The notes under the pieces were generated by a model. It was not told the origin of the DNA. It ran no database searches and saw only the letters and a program-made list of their open reading frames with translations. Shown here one piece after another: positions 41,661 to 50,188 of a DNA stretch of 64,000 bases. This stretch comes from JBEKYD01 sp049511335 (GTDB lineage: Bacteria; Acidobacteriota; Terriglobia; Bryobacterales; Bryobacteraceae). Within the stretch, counting starts at the first letter, position 1; each line of letters opens with the position of its first letter. The translations under genes and the position numbers were made by a program. The DNA is taken from contig JBEKYD010000005.1 in the NCBI GenBank assembly GCA_049511335.1, forward strand, positions 3,069-67,068, given 5' to 3'.

Positions 41661-43071
41661 CCGCCTTTCTCGCCACCGCAATCAGAGACACCGCCGGCCA
41701 GGGCAGGCTGCGGTCGATGCGGCGCCAGAGCCAGACCAGACGGTCGAAGACGCGGAGCTGCCAGCGGCCGAAATGGCGCCGCTTCAGGACGCGGCCATTC
41801 CAATACCATCCGGGCCGGGTGACGCGGTTGAACTCGAAGATACGCTCGACGGTGAAGCCGGCGGCTTCGAGCTTGGAGTGAAGTTCGTCCTGGGAATAGC
41901 GGCGGTAGTGGCCCAAGACTTCGTCCAGGGTCCCGTAAATCGATTGATCCTGCGGCACCAGCACGATGGCCCGGCCGCCCGGCGCGAGCGCGCTCGAAAT
42001 ATTTCGCAGGCCGACGGCATCGTCCGCAATGTGCTCCAGCACGTTGAGGCAAATCACGGTGTCGGCCTGGCCGGCAATGGGGGCGAAGTCTTCCGGCTCC
42101 GCCAAATCGCATTTGCGGGCGCTGACGTTCGGGCGGTTTTGCAGGCGCTGGCGCAGGCGGGCCAGGTGTTCACCGTCGATATCCGTAGCGGTATAGCACT
42201 TGCGGCGCGGCGCCAATTGCCTCGACAGGTTGCCGATGCCGGCGCCAATTTCGAGCACTCTGGCGCCCACGTAGGGGCGAATCGAGTCCGCCATCCAGCG
42301 ATTGAATCGCGGCGTGCCGGATAGGGCGTCCAGAATACGGGCCCCGCGGTCCAGATAAATATCGCGCCGGAAGCCGAAATAGAGTATGGTCCAAACCGCG
42401 GCCAGCGCGTCGCGAAAGCCAATCTTCTTGCCCTCGTCGTAGGTGCGGCCGCGGTAGCTGATCGGCACCTCGTAAATGGCGGCGCCGCGCTGCGCCAGTT
42501 TGATGGTGATCTCGGGCTCGATGCCGAACCGGGAGCTGCGCAGGGGAATCGAGCGGATCAGGGAAAGGCGGAAGGCCTTGTAACCCGTTTCGATATCGGT
42601 CACGTTCAGATCCGCCACGGCATTCCCAAGCGTGGTGAGCAGGTTGTTGGCGAGCGAGTGCCAGAAGTACAACACGCGGCGCTCGCCGGCGGCGGCGAAG
42701 CGCGAACCGAAAACCGCGTCGGCGTAGCCTTCCAGCAGAGGGCGGAGCACGGCGGCGAGGTCGGCGGGATTATACTCCAGGTCGCTATCCTGCACCACCG
42801 CGAACTCGCCGCGCGCCTGCTCGAGAGCCGTGCGGATGGCCGCTCCCTTGCCGCGGTTGCGGTCGTGATGGATGACGCGGAGGCAGGCGTGCTCGCGAGC
42901 CATCCGGTCGAGCACTTCGCCGGAACCGTCGGTCGAGCCGTCATCCACCGCGATCAGCTCGACCGGAACCGAGCCCCAGAGCGGCAAGGCCAGGACGCGT
43001 TCGACGGCCGCCGTCACTAGCTCTTCTTCGTTGTAAACCGGGATCAGAATGGATACCTGGACAGGCAACAA
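41620..43071 (-). CDS. fused family 2 glycosyltransferase and SAM methyltransferase
   Basis: This 483-aa protein has two domains. Residues 1-235 are a GT-A family 2 glycosyltransferase: VSILIPVYNEEELV, VDDGSTDGS, VVQDSDLEYNP (DxD-like) and DIETGYKAFR, as in DPM1-like enzymes. Residues ~255-460 are a class I methyltransferase: VLEIGAGIGNLS, TATDIDGEHL, VICLNVLEHIADD. The C-terminus KKPEDGSQKPE comes from a dispersed repeat. Such fusions are known in lipid or glycan modification. Nothing nearby names the acceptor. The start is TTG at 43071. Confidence 0.85.
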   Translation of the reverse strand: MLPVQVSILIPVYNEEELVTAAVERVLALPLWGSVPVELIAVDDGSTDGSGEVLDRMAREHACLRVIHHDRNRGKGAAIRTALEQARGEFAVVQDSDLEYNPADLAAVLRPLLEGYADAVFGSRFAAAGERRVLYFWHSLANNLLTTLGNAVADLNVTDIETGYKAFRLSLIRSIPLRSSRFGIEPEITIKLAQRGAAIYEVPISYRGRTYDEGKKIGFRDALAAVWTILYFGFRRDIYLDRGARILDALSGTPRFNRWMADSIRPYVGARVLEIGAGIGNLSRQLAPRRKCYTATDIDGEHLARLRQRLQNRPNVSARKCDLAEPEDFAPIAGQADTVICLNVLEHIADDAVGLRNISSALAPGGRAIVLVPQDQSIYGTLDEVLGHYRRYSQDELHSKLEAAGFTVERIFEFNRVTRPGWYWNGRVLKRRHFGRWQLRVFDRLVWLWRRIDRSLPWPAVSLIAVARKAGEKKPEDGSQKPE

Positions 43072-43247
43072 ATCCGATAGTACCGCGGCTTTGCTTTGTG
43101 CGTTCCGGTGGGTATCGTTTTGCCCCGAGGAACCGCTCCTTTACAGGAACTGCTCCGACTCGAAGGTTGCCGCCGGTGCGGGAGTGTGAAGCCGCTTGCG
43201 TCAATCGGTCCCCGCGTGTTGCGGACCGGGCCGCCAGTCGTGGCCAG

Positions 43248-44663
43248 CTACGCTTCGAAGGTATATCCCTCTTCGCCGTGCAGGCTGAGATCCAACCCGG
43301 TCTCTTCCTGCTCGGGCGTCACCCGCACACCGACCAGCATGTCGGTGACCTTCAGAATAATCAGTGTACCCACTACGGCCAGACCCCAGGCAATGGCGCA
43401 GCCCACGGCTTGGTTCCACACCTGTCCGGCTCGCCCATCCACCAGCCCTAGCGGCAGAGGCTTCCCGGCGGCGTCCTTCAGCCCGTCGTTGATGAGCCTG
43501 GTGGCGAATACGCCGGTCATCAGCGCGCCCAGCGTTCCGCCGCAGCCGTGCACGCCGAAGGCATCCAGCGAATCGTCGTAGCGGAATCGGGCCTTGACCT
43601 TGGTCACCATGACGTAGCAGACTATGCCGGCGCACAAGCCGATCAGCAGAGCGGGGAACGGCTCGACGAAGCCCGACGCCGGCGTGATCGCCACCAATCC
43701 CGCCACCGCGCCGGAGATGCCGCCCAGCACACTCGGCCGCCCGTCATGAATCCACTCGGCCGCGATCCAGCTCAACGTGGCCGCCGCCGCCGCGAAGTGA
43801 GTGGCCACGAAAGCGCCGGTGGCGAGCGGCGAGGCCGCCAGCGCGGAGCCGGCGTTGAACCCGAACCAGCCCACCCACAACAGGCACGCGCCGATGAAAC
43901 TCAGCGCCATGCTGTGCGGCTTCATGGCCACCTCCGGATAACCCACGCGCTTGCCCAGATAGAGGGCGCAAACCAGCGCCGACACCCCGGAGGTAATGTG
44001 CACCACCGTCCCGCCGGCAAAATCGAAGCAGGGAATCGTTCCGCCGTTGAAGGCGTTCAGCAACCCGCCCTTGCCCCACACCATGTGCGCCATCGGAAAA
44101 TAAACCATCAGGCTCCACAGACTGGTGAAGACGATCATGGCGCTGAACTTCATGCGTTCGGCGAATGCTCCCGAGATCAAGGCCGGCGTGATGATGGCAA
44201 ACATCAACTGGTAAACCATGAAGGTGGCCTGCGGAATGGTTGGCGCGTAATCGGCGTTGGGCGCGCTGCCCACTCCATGCAGGAAAGCGAACCGGAGGTC
44301 GCCTATGTAGGGTCCCGATCCGCCGAACGCCAGGCTGTACCCCACCACGGCCCAGATCACGGTCACCAGCGCCATAAGCACGAAGCTCTGCATCATGGTG
44401 CCTAGAATATTTTTGCGGCGCACCAGCCCGCCGTAGAAGAGCGCCAGTCCTGGCCCCGTCATCAGCAGCACCAGGGCCGCGCTCACCAGCATCCAGGCAT
44501 TGTCGCCCGCGCTCTGCGCCGCCTTGGCCGCCCCTTCCACGGCAGTCAGCCGGGCGGAGAGGTCGGGCGCCGTTTGCCCCATCAAGAGCGTCGCCGCGCA
44601 CGGCAGAAAAAGAAGCAACCGCGCGATGCGGTGCGTTCGTGGCACATCCCATTTAGCAAACAT
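43248..44663 (-). CDS. amt: ammonium transporter Amt
   Basis: This 471-aa protein has a signal peptide-like start and about 11 membrane segments. Family hallmarks: FYGGLVRRKNILGTMMQSF, then WGKGGLLNAFNGGTIPCFDFAGGTVVHITSGVSALVCALYLG with the first pore His, VGWFGFNAGSALA, and FGVHGCGGTLGALMTGVFA with the second pore His. The C-terminus (GVRVTPEQEETGLDLSLHGEEGYTFE) is the standard regulatory tail that contacts GlnK. No P-II gene is adjacent, so it is an orphan here. A small ATG-proximal segment MFAKWDVPRTHRI precedes the hydrophobic start and may not be used. Confidence 0.95.
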   Translation of the reverse strand: MFAKWDVPRTHRIARLLLFLPCAATLLMGQTAPDLSARLTAVEGAAKAAQSAGDNAWMLVSAALVLLMTGPGLALFYGGLVRRKNILGTMMQSFVLMALVTVIWAVVGYSLAFGGSGPYIGDLRFAFLHGVGSAPNADYAPTIPQATFMVYQLMFAIITPALISGAFAERMKFSAMIVFTSLWSLMVYFPMAHMVWGKGGLLNAFNGGTIPCFDFAGGTVVHITSGVSALVCALYLGKRVGYPEVAMKPHSMALSFIGACLLWVGWFGFNAGSALAASPLATGAFVATHFAAAAATLSWIAAEWIHDGRPSVLGGISGAVAGLVAITPASGFVEPFPALLIGLCAGIVCYVMVTKVKARFRYDDSLDAFGVHGCGGTLGALMTGVFATRLINDGLKDAAGKPLPLGLVDGRAGQVWNQAVGCAIAWGLAVVGTLIILKVTDMLVGVRVTPEQEETGLDLSLHGEEGYTFEA

Positions 44664-44791
44664 GGCAAACTAACATTCTCGCGCCAGTGGGTAATGGCGC
44701 CAAAACGGAATTTTTCGATCTTCGAAATTCGATTTTCTTATTCCTCAGGCCGCCGCCGGCCCATCCGGTACAGCTCGGGGCCCCACCGGGT

Positions 44792-45337
44792 TCAGCTTAT
44801 GATGCGTTCCATGACCGATAGCAGGTACCCGCGGTCGAAAGGTCCCGTGCGGTAAGTGCGGGAATCGAAGTAGCGCCACATGCGGCGGTCCGGTTCCACG
44901 GTATAAAAGAGTAGCTGCTCTTCGATGAGGTCCTTGTCCAGTAATTCCTGGTTGAAGGCGCGGACAAAGCCTTCCAGCGTGTAGGGTACGCGGAACTCTT
45001 CGGTGGAAACGAGGTCTTTGGTGGCGTGAAATTCCACCTGCAGAATGCGTCCGCGGACGTTGACTTGAAACAAGTTCGCCCCGTCTTCCCGAAAGGCGTC
45101 GGGGTGAAATTCGGGTGGGTCTAACTCTACCCGGAAACGCGCCAGGCGGCTGTTCAGAGCCCCCACCAGTTCGCCGCAAATGGCGTGTAATTCGGCGCAT
45201 GCGGCGCGGCGCAAAGCGTTCATTTCAAGCGCCCGATCGAGCGAGCGCTCGTCCTTTTCGGCCAGCCGCTCGATATTCCGGGCGAGCCGCTCGAGCCGCA
45301 GACTCCAGGTTTCCGCCACACGTTCGGAACGGCCCAA
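44792..45337 (-). CDS. 181-aa protein of unknown function
   Basis: The TTG start at 45337 follows GGAGGAAAA at a good spacing. The product opens with a coiled-coil-like helix (RVAETWSLRLERLARNIERLAEKDERSLDRALEMNALRRAACAEL), then a beta-rich C-terminal part ending YRTGPFDRGYLLSVMERIIS. I recognise no family. It lies downstream of the DUF4342 and XRE genes on the same strand, which suggests a common accessory block, but no partner is evident. Confidence 0.6.
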   Translation of the reverse strand: MGRSERVAETWSLRLERLARNIERLAEKDERSLDRALEMNALRRAACAELHAICGELVGALNSRLARFRVELDPPEFHPDAFREDGANLFQVNVRGRILQVEFHATKDLVSTEEFRVPYTLEGFVRAFNQELLDKDLIEEQLLFYTVEPDRRMWRYFDSRTYRTGPFDRGYLLSVMERIIS

Positions 45338-45427
45338 TTTTCCTCCCTCCCTACGATAACAGCAGTTTGGAAGGATTCAAGGGCGCTCAGCGGCAATTCC
45401 GGCCTCCGGCGCCCGGTTGCCCGGCCG

Positions 45428-45742
45428 TCACGACGGTTGCGGCCCTCCTTCGGGCTTGCCACCATCCGAGTGGGAAGAGCCCTCGGAGGGCGGCGCGGTC
45501 CGTTCGACCACGATGGTTCCCATCGAAATCATGGCGGCCAGCGCGGCCACCGCTGCCAGCACCGGCGCGGCGATCACACTGATCGCGGCTACCGTCACCG
45601 GGATTTCGAGCAGCGTGTGGCCGCTTTCATTTTTGAGGATGATGCGCCGCACGTTGCCTTCGTGAATCAATTCGCGAACTTTGGCGGCAAGGTCTTTACC
45701 GGCAACCTTAAACTGTTCGAAAACGTGCTCGAAAGTCTCCAT
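45428..45742 (-). CDS. DUF4342 small membrane-associated protein
   Basis: The product (104 aa from ATG 45742) matches DUF4342: VFEQFKVAGKDLAAKVRELIHEGNVRRIILKNESGHTLLEIPVTVAAISV. A hydrophobic segment follows (VIAAPVLAAVAALAAMISMG), and the end is hydrophilic and Ser/Pro-rich. The domain occurs in small bacterial proteins of unknown role. A start further upstream, GTG at 45769, is in frame but does not fit the family N-terminus. It is close downstream of the XRE gene. Confidence 0.8.
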   Translation of the reverse strand: METFEHVFEQFKVAGKDLAAKVRELIHEGNVRRIILKNESGHTLLEIPVTVAAISVIAAPVLAAVAALAAMISMGTIVVERTAPPSEGSSHSDGGKPEGGPQPS

Positions 45743-45802
45743 CTCTCCAGTGTAGATGGATTCCGCCACTCGGACGCCCCTACTCGCCCGCCGAATGGGA
45801 TC

Positions 45803-46060
45803 CTACTCGCCCACGGCCTTCTGGTCGTTCACGGCTGGAACGGGCTGCTTGAGGAGATCGTGAGCGTCCAAGTGCAGGGCGGTTAAAATCACGTCGGCCA
45901 TTTCCACGGAAAGCTCTCGTTTGCCCTTCAAGACGTTGTGAATATGAGGTTGGGAGACGCCCGTGGCGCGCGCCAGAGCGCGTTCCGTCAATTCGCCGTT
46001 ACGAACCATATCGCGAAGGCGTTGGACCAGACGGTTTCGCAATTCCGCAAGACCTAGCAT
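45803..46060 (-). CDS. XRE-type HTH transcriptional regulator
   Basis: The product is 85 aa: MLGLAELRNRLVQRLRDMV, then a helix-turn-helix of the Cro/C1 type, ELTERALARATGVSQPHIHNVLKGKRELSVEMADVILTAL. The start at 46060 is favoured because GAGG lies 5 nt upstream and because an excellent promoter lies at 46134-46161; the longer frame from 46135 would begin inside its -10 box. It is divergent from the gene at 46346 across an AT-rich region, as a local regulator would be. The target is unknown. Confidence 0.83.
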   Translation of the reverse strand: MLGLAELRNRLVQRLRDMVRNGELTERALARATGVSQPHIHNVLKGKRELSVEMADVILTALHLDAHDLLKQPVPAVNDQKAVGE

Positions 46061-46133
46061 GAGACCCTCGCGATATGTTTCTGTTTGAAATAGGTAATAA
46101 GATTCTTTTGAATTCGCCGAGTGCTCAAAGTCC

Positions 46134-46161
46134 ACTATAGCAAAAGTACCGGATTCGTCAA
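46134..46161 (-). promoter_or_regulatory. strong sigma70-type promoter of the XRE gene
   Basis: On the minus strand TTGACG (46156-46161) and TATAGT (46134-46139) are separated by 16 bp. This places transcription start near 46127, 67 nt before the ATG at 46060. Confidence 0.65.
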
Positions 46162-46199
46162 TAGCAACTAACTGCCTGCCGGTTACAAGCTTACGGGCG

Positions 46200-46315
46200 T
46201 TGCCCTGGCTAGGGTAATAATAAATAATAATTGTAATTATTCAAAGTTTATTTGACTTATTTTAAATTTAATGTTTATATTTTATATAAGAATTATAGCA
46301 GCCATTTATAGGAAT
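46200..46315. promoter_or_regulatory. AT-rich divergent regulatory island
   Basis: About 115 bp is almost only A and T in an otherwise GC-rich window, with runs such as AATAATAAATAATAATTG and TTATATTTTATATAAG. It divides the XRE gene from a cysteine-rich gene. Such tracts suit UP elements or silencer-protein binding. Confidence 0.6.
46252..46280 (+). promoter_or_regulatory. strong sigma70-type promoter of the gene at 46346
   Basis: TTGACT (46252-46257) and TTATAT (46275-46280) are exactly 17 bp apart inside the AT-rich island. The start codon is about 60 bp past the expected transcription start, behind an AAGGA ribosome site. Confidence 0.65.
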
Positions 46316-46345
46316 TGCCGACCGGGAGAAAGGACTGAATTCTAA

Positions 46346-46891
46346 ATGGATTGGAGTCGCTCTAACTCAATTGGTTTGGCTCGCGCCGCCTGCGTATACT
46401 GCGGGGGAGCGGGCACGCGCACTGTCCGTCGTGACAAAGAAACCCCTTGTTGTTGCGTGCTTCGGGGAATTTTTCGAGTTTGTTACAATCGCTTCCGGGA
46501 GTGCGTGGAGCTAGGTGCGCACACCAGCACGGTTTCCTGGGATCATCTGGGAGGGAAGGACGGCCGCCGTTCTTATTCCCGGAAAAAAGAGGAATATGCG
46601 GCCGATTTTTGCCTGGTAAGCCGCCGCCTTTTGAATGATTCGGACTACAGACTTTTTCGATATCACTTTCTATTGGGGGCCGATTGGCGTTTGTGCTGCC
46701 GGCAATTGAATATGGATCGCGGCACTTTCTTTCACGAAGTATACCGGATCGAACAATTGCTGGGACGCGGATTCGCCGAAGTCGAACCGTACCCCTTGTA
46801 TCCGATCCGGGAGTACTTCGCCGGCGTGGTAAATAAAGCTCAGCCGGGGCTGGAGGAGGAGGAGCCGCTCGAATTACCCCTGTCCGCCTAG
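46346..46891 (+). CDS. 181-aa cysteine-rich protein, putative zinc-binding DNA-associated protein
   Basis: This 181-aa protein has a Cys-rich N-terminus (VYCGGAG, ETPCCCVLRGIFRVC, RFRECV), where several Cys can form a zinc site. A middle segment (SRKKEEYAADFCLVSRRLL) and a helical part follow: FRYHFLLGADWRLCCRQLNMDRGTFFHEVYRIEQLLGRGFAEV, like an HTH of sigma-type proteins. The end is acidic (EEEEPLELPL). I do not recognise a family; similar unnamed proteins may occur in Acidobacteria. It has its own strong promoter and lies divergent from an XRE regulator, which may control it. Confidence 0.7.
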   Translation: MDWSRSNSIGLARAACVYCGGAGTRTVRRDKETPCCCVLRGIFRVCYNRFRECVELGAHTSTVSWDHLGGKDGRRSYSRKKEEYAADFCLVSRRLLNDSDYRLFRYHFLLGADWRLCCRQLNMDRGTFFHEVYRIEQLLGRGFAEVEPYPLYPIREYFAGVVNKAQPGLEEEEPLELPLSA

Positions 46892-47066
46892 CTCGCGTCT
46901 CCACCCGCCGGGCTGGGCCCGCGGCAGCGCCACCTGTCCTGGCGCGATCCTGTCCGCGGCGGTTTACCCACCTTAGTTCGCACATCCATCTGGTGCGCCC
47001 CTGTCGCAGCCCCGGGCTGGCGACAGGGGCTCTTTCCGGCTCCGGTTTACAATAGAGCTTCCTTCC

Positions 47067-48065
47067 ATGGACCCGCTCACTCACACGGCTACGGGATTAT
47101 TTCTGAGCCGTGCCGGCTTGAACCGCTGGACGCCGCGCGCCACTGCGATTCTGATATTGGCCGCCAACGCCCCGGACATCGACATCGTCAGCGCGGCCGG
47201 CGGTTCCCTCAATTACCTGCATTATCACCGTCACCTGACCCATTCGCTGATGGCAATGCCGGTGATGGCACTGCTGCCCGTAGTGGCTGTGCGTCTGATC
47301 GGACGAAAGCCGGTGAACTGGCTCGCGGCGTGGTGCGCCAGTCTGATCGCGGTCGGATCGCATCTGCTGCTCGATTGGACCAACAGTTACGGCATCCGCC
47401 TTCTGCTGCCGTTCTCCGCGCGCTGGTTGCGCCTGGATTGGACCAACGTGATCGATCTGTGGATCTGGGCGGTGCTGGCGATCTGCCTGCTAGGGCCTTT
47501 TCTGGCGCGGTTGGTGGGTTCGGAGATCTCTTCGGGAGCGGCCCAGACGCGCCCGCACGGCCGCGCGGCGGCCTGCGCCGCACTGGGTTTTTTGCTGTTT
47601 TACGAGGGCGCCCGCGCCACTTTGCACGCCCGCGCCGTGGCGGCGCTGGACTCGCGCCTTTATCAGCAGACCTCCCCGCTGCGGACTTTCGCGTTCCCCG
47701 ATGCCGCCAATCCCTTCGATTGGCGCGGCGTCATGGAAACGTCCGAATTCGATGCCGTCGCCGGCCTGAACCTGGCGGCGGAATTCGACCCCTCCCGCGC
47801 CAACATCTTCATCAAGCCGGAGCCCGATCCGGCCCTCGATGCCGCGCGGAATTCGGAGACCTTTCGGCAGTTCATCGAGTTCGCGCAGGTTCCGTTTTGG
47901 CGTGTCTCTCCCGCGCCCGACCTGGAGGGCGGAAAGCTGGTCGAGGTTTTCGACCTGCGTTTCGGCACGCCCCTGGCGCCGGGGTTCATGGCGTCGGCTA
48001 CCGTGGATGCGCAGCAGCATGTCGTCCGCGCCAATTTCCAATGGGGCCGGCTCAGGCCCCGCTAA
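47067..48065 (+). CDS. DUF457/YdjM-like membrane-bound metal-dependent hydrolase
   Basis: This 332-aa protein has the DUF457/YdjM N-terminus: MDPLTHTATGLFLSRAGL, then NAPDIDIVS and YLHYHRHLTHSLMAMPVMALL, where His and Asp residues could bind a metal. Four to five hydrophobic segments follow. Beyond ~residue 190 it is a soluble domain with no named family. Members are annotated as inner-membrane metal-dependent hydrolases, but function is unproven. The spacer before it (46892-47066) shows no feature. Confidence 0.8.
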   Translation: MDPLTHTATGLFLSRAGLNRWTPRATAILILAANAPDIDIVSAAGGSLNYLHYHRHLTHSLMAMPVMALLPVVAVRLIGRKPVNWLAAWCASLIAVGSHLLLDWTNSYGIRLLLPFSARWLRLDWTNVIDLWIWAVLAICLLGPFLARLVGSEISSGAAQTRPHGRAAACAALGFLLFYEGARATLHARAVAALDSRLYQQTSPLRTFAFPDAANPFDWRGVMETSEFDAVAGLNLAAEFDPSRANIFIKPEPDPALDAARNSETFRQFIEFAQVPFWRVSPAPDLEGGKLVEVFDLRFGTPLAPGFMASATVDAQQHVVRANFQWGRLRPR

Positions 48066-48145
48066 CCTCACTCTCGCCGCCGTAAGTACCCGCCTAAAGC
48101 GCTCCCTTCCGGCAATTAAGCCCTTCCCCTCATTGCCCGGCCGGT

Positions 48146-48535
48146 ATGGCTGCCGTCACAATTACAAGTATGCGGGTTGTTGACGCTACGATCCTTGACT
48201 TGGCGCAACTTAAAGAAGTCACGATGAACGATCAGGAACTGATGCACGAGGTGCTTGGCGTGATGCTTGACGATACCGGCAGTCAGTTGCTTTTGTTAGA
48301 TGCGGCGATTCGAGCCGGTGACCTGAGCGCTTGCCGGCGGCTGGCCCACTATTCCAAAGGCGCTTGCGCCAACGTCGGCGCGGAACGCGCGGCGGCAGCG
48401 TGCCTGCGCATCGAACAGCAGGCAACCAACGGCGAAGTCGCGGCCTGCAGCCAGTCCTTGGCGGCCCTGCGCAACGAGTTAGACGCCCTCCGAAACGAGA
48501 TCGGAACCGCGTTGCAGGACGAATCGCCGGCATAG
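48146..48535 (+). CDS. histidine phosphotransfer (Hpt) domain protein
   Basis: The product is about 129 aa (from ATG 48146; ATG 48170 is also possible) and is a single Hpt four-helix domain. The active His is in RRLAHYSKGACANVGAERAAAACLRIEQQ, which follows the H-x-x-K-G pattern. The first helix is DQELMHEVLGVMLDDTGSQLLLLDAAI. Such proteins shuttle phosphoryl groups between receivers. Its orphan position means any partner, including the multi-domain regulator at 19.9-21.4 kb, is speculation. Confidence 0.82.
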   Translation: MAAVTITSMRVVDATILDLAQLKEVTMNDQELMHEVLGVMLDDTGSQLLLLDAAIRAGDLSACRRLAHYSKGACANVGAERAAAACLRIEQQATNGEVAACSQSLAALRNELDALRNEIGTALQDESPA

Positions 48536-48755
48536 CCGTGGCCGGCCCATGAGCGATCGTCACCGAGCAGCTTTTGCCCCGGCTTGTAGAGCGGATGGGC
48601 GGCCGCGCGGTGCTCTGCAGGACCCGCTCCCAGATCGGGCCTCCCGGGCAGCGGGCTACATGATCGGTTTCCGAGTGGGCGACAACCCGTAACCCGGCCT
48701 ATTCGCGAACCTCCGAAAGGACTCGCGTCGGAGCTGAGGCGTTGGTGTTTCTGCG

Positions 48756-49538
48756 CTAGCCGATGCTTGCGTCGACGGCACGCCATCCGGTCGAGTCCCA
48801 GAACAACCCCTTACCGGCACTCGGCAGGAGCAGCCAAACACCGGTCACCTCGGCAGGCACACCAGGACTTCGCATCGGACAGCTACCATCGACAATGTGG
48901 TGCAGGAGCGGGCCATTTAAGTCGCTATTGAGCCTAAGGACAATGCAAACGTGACGTTTTGGGGCGCCGGAGATGTTCAGCTTGTAGCGTACGTCCGCAC
49001 ACTTCTCGCTGGCAAGGAACTTCGTTACCCAGTCCGCAAGATCCGCTCCTGTCGGATCGACCATTCCGCCCGGCCGGGCCATCGAAAAATGCACGCGTCC
49101 GTTGCCGTCTGGGTCGTCGCAGAGAGCGTCTGTAACTCCAAGCTCTGCTAACTCCTCGGTCGTGCCGAAGCTGGCTCTTTCCGTTGGGGACTCCGTGTCC
49201 ACATGCAGGCATCGGGCGGTATGCAGCGTCGCAAGGAGTGGCCCAAATTTCGCCAGAAGCCTCTGAACGCGACAGGATTCTGAGAGTTCAACTACCCAGT
49301 TCCCTTTTGTGCCCAACTGACGGGGTCCCGTTGCGGGGCCCTTTTTCCAGACGCGGACAGAATCAGGGCAGGTATTTTGAACGCACTCGATCGCCAGCTC
49401 TGCACTGTCTGGTGGCTCGATTCGGAGGTCATACATGCTGTCCCGACTTCCGTCGTCGTTCTTGTGTACCGTGCGGCCCAAGTGCCTCTCGATGACGAGC
49501 CTCGCCCACTCCTCCTCTATGCGGACGCCGTGGCTCAT
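48756..49538 (-). CDS. 260-aa accessory protein, actinobacterial-type hypothetical
   Basis: This 260-aa protein begins MSHGVRIEEEWARLVIERHL and has a central segment RDSMYDLRIEPPDSAELAIECVQN, followed by WVVELSESCRV, FGTTEELAELGVTDALC and a late KLNISGAPKRHVCIVLRLNS. I recall similar proteins of unknown function from Streptomyces-like genomes. The D-(x)n-E-x-V order near residues 35-55 could be a decayed nuclease-like core, but no ExK is visible. It has no operon partner and lies in a gap of poor coding density, so horizontal transfer is likely. Confidence applies to the gene, not to a function. Confidence 0.65.
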   Translation of the reverse strand: MSHGVRIEEEWARLVIERHLGRTVHKNDDGSRDSMYDLRIEPPDSAELAIECVQNTCPDSVRVWKKGPATGPRQLGTKGNWVVELSESCRVQRLLAKFGPLLATLHTARCLHVDTESPTERASFGTTEELAELGVTDALCDDPDGNGRVHFSMARPGGMVDPTGADLADWVTKFLASEKCADVRYKLNISGAPKRHVCIVLRLNSDLNGPLLHHIVDGSCPMRSPGVPAEVTGVWLLLPSAGKGLFWDSTGWRAVDASIG

Positions 49539-49732
49539 GGCAAGTCAGCCTCGCCTCCATTGTCTCGTATTTTGGCGTCGTCTCCACGGGAACGTCCATC
49601 GTCAACACACGGCAAGGTGCTGGCTGGATCACACGCTACTCGGAAACAGCCCACCTGACCTAAAGCTGATGCGGTACAGGCGACCCAGATACGGGCGTTC
49701 CTGGAAGCGGGCCAGACCAGCCTGCCAGTGTC

Positions 49733-50119
49733 TTACGGCAGGTGTTGGAACGTCGCGCCCGCTTGCGCCGAACGCTTCAGCAACAGCTTGACCGCGTCGG
49801 CGCACAGCACCGCCGCGTGCTTCGATTCAGCCGCGAGCCCCCCCAGCGCCTGTTCCACGAAGGATGCCTCGAAGCCGGCCAGTTGCTCCACGGTCTTGCC
49901 CGAAATCCACTCGGTCAGTGCCGATCCGGCGGCGATGGAAGCCGTACAGCCCCTCACCTTGTAGCGGACCGTGGCGGCCCTTCCGCCTTCCAAACGCACC
50001 GAGAGCCGCAGGGTGTCCCCGCACGCCGGGTTGCTGGCGTCAACCGTTACAGCCGGCGCCGCAAGCTCACCCACATTGCGCGGGTGCTCGAAATGATCCA
50101 GCAGAAGATCGGAATACAT
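49733..50119 (-). CDS. Fe-S cluster scaffold protein, IscU/SufU/NifU-N family
   Basis: The 128-aa product has MYSDLLLDHFEHPRNVGEL at the start, with the family HPRN motif. Three cluster-ligand Cys are in NPACGD (near 36), VRGCTAS (near 61) and VLCADAVKLLL (near 107). The length matches IscU-type proteins without the long SufU insertion. GGAG lies a few nt upstream of the ATG at 50119; the longer frame runs into a dispersed repeat. No sufS/iscS partner is adjacent. Confidence 0.87.
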   Translation of the reverse strand: MYSDLLLDHFEHPRNVGELAAPAVTVDASNPACGDTLRLSVRLEGGRAATVRYKVRGCTASIAAGSALTEWISGKTVEQLAGFEASFVEQALGGLAAESKHAAVLCADAVKLLLKRSAQAGATFQHLP

Positions 50120-50188
50120 GCCGCTCTCCTGCCATCTTGACACGGCTCGTTCATGGCGCGAGCGCCCAGGAGCGATGAAAGATCGTTT

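Noticed and set aside
45803..46135. 110-codon start of the XRE regulator
   Set aside because: Its start codon would overlap the -10 box of a near-consensus promoter; the inner ATG has a ribosome site.
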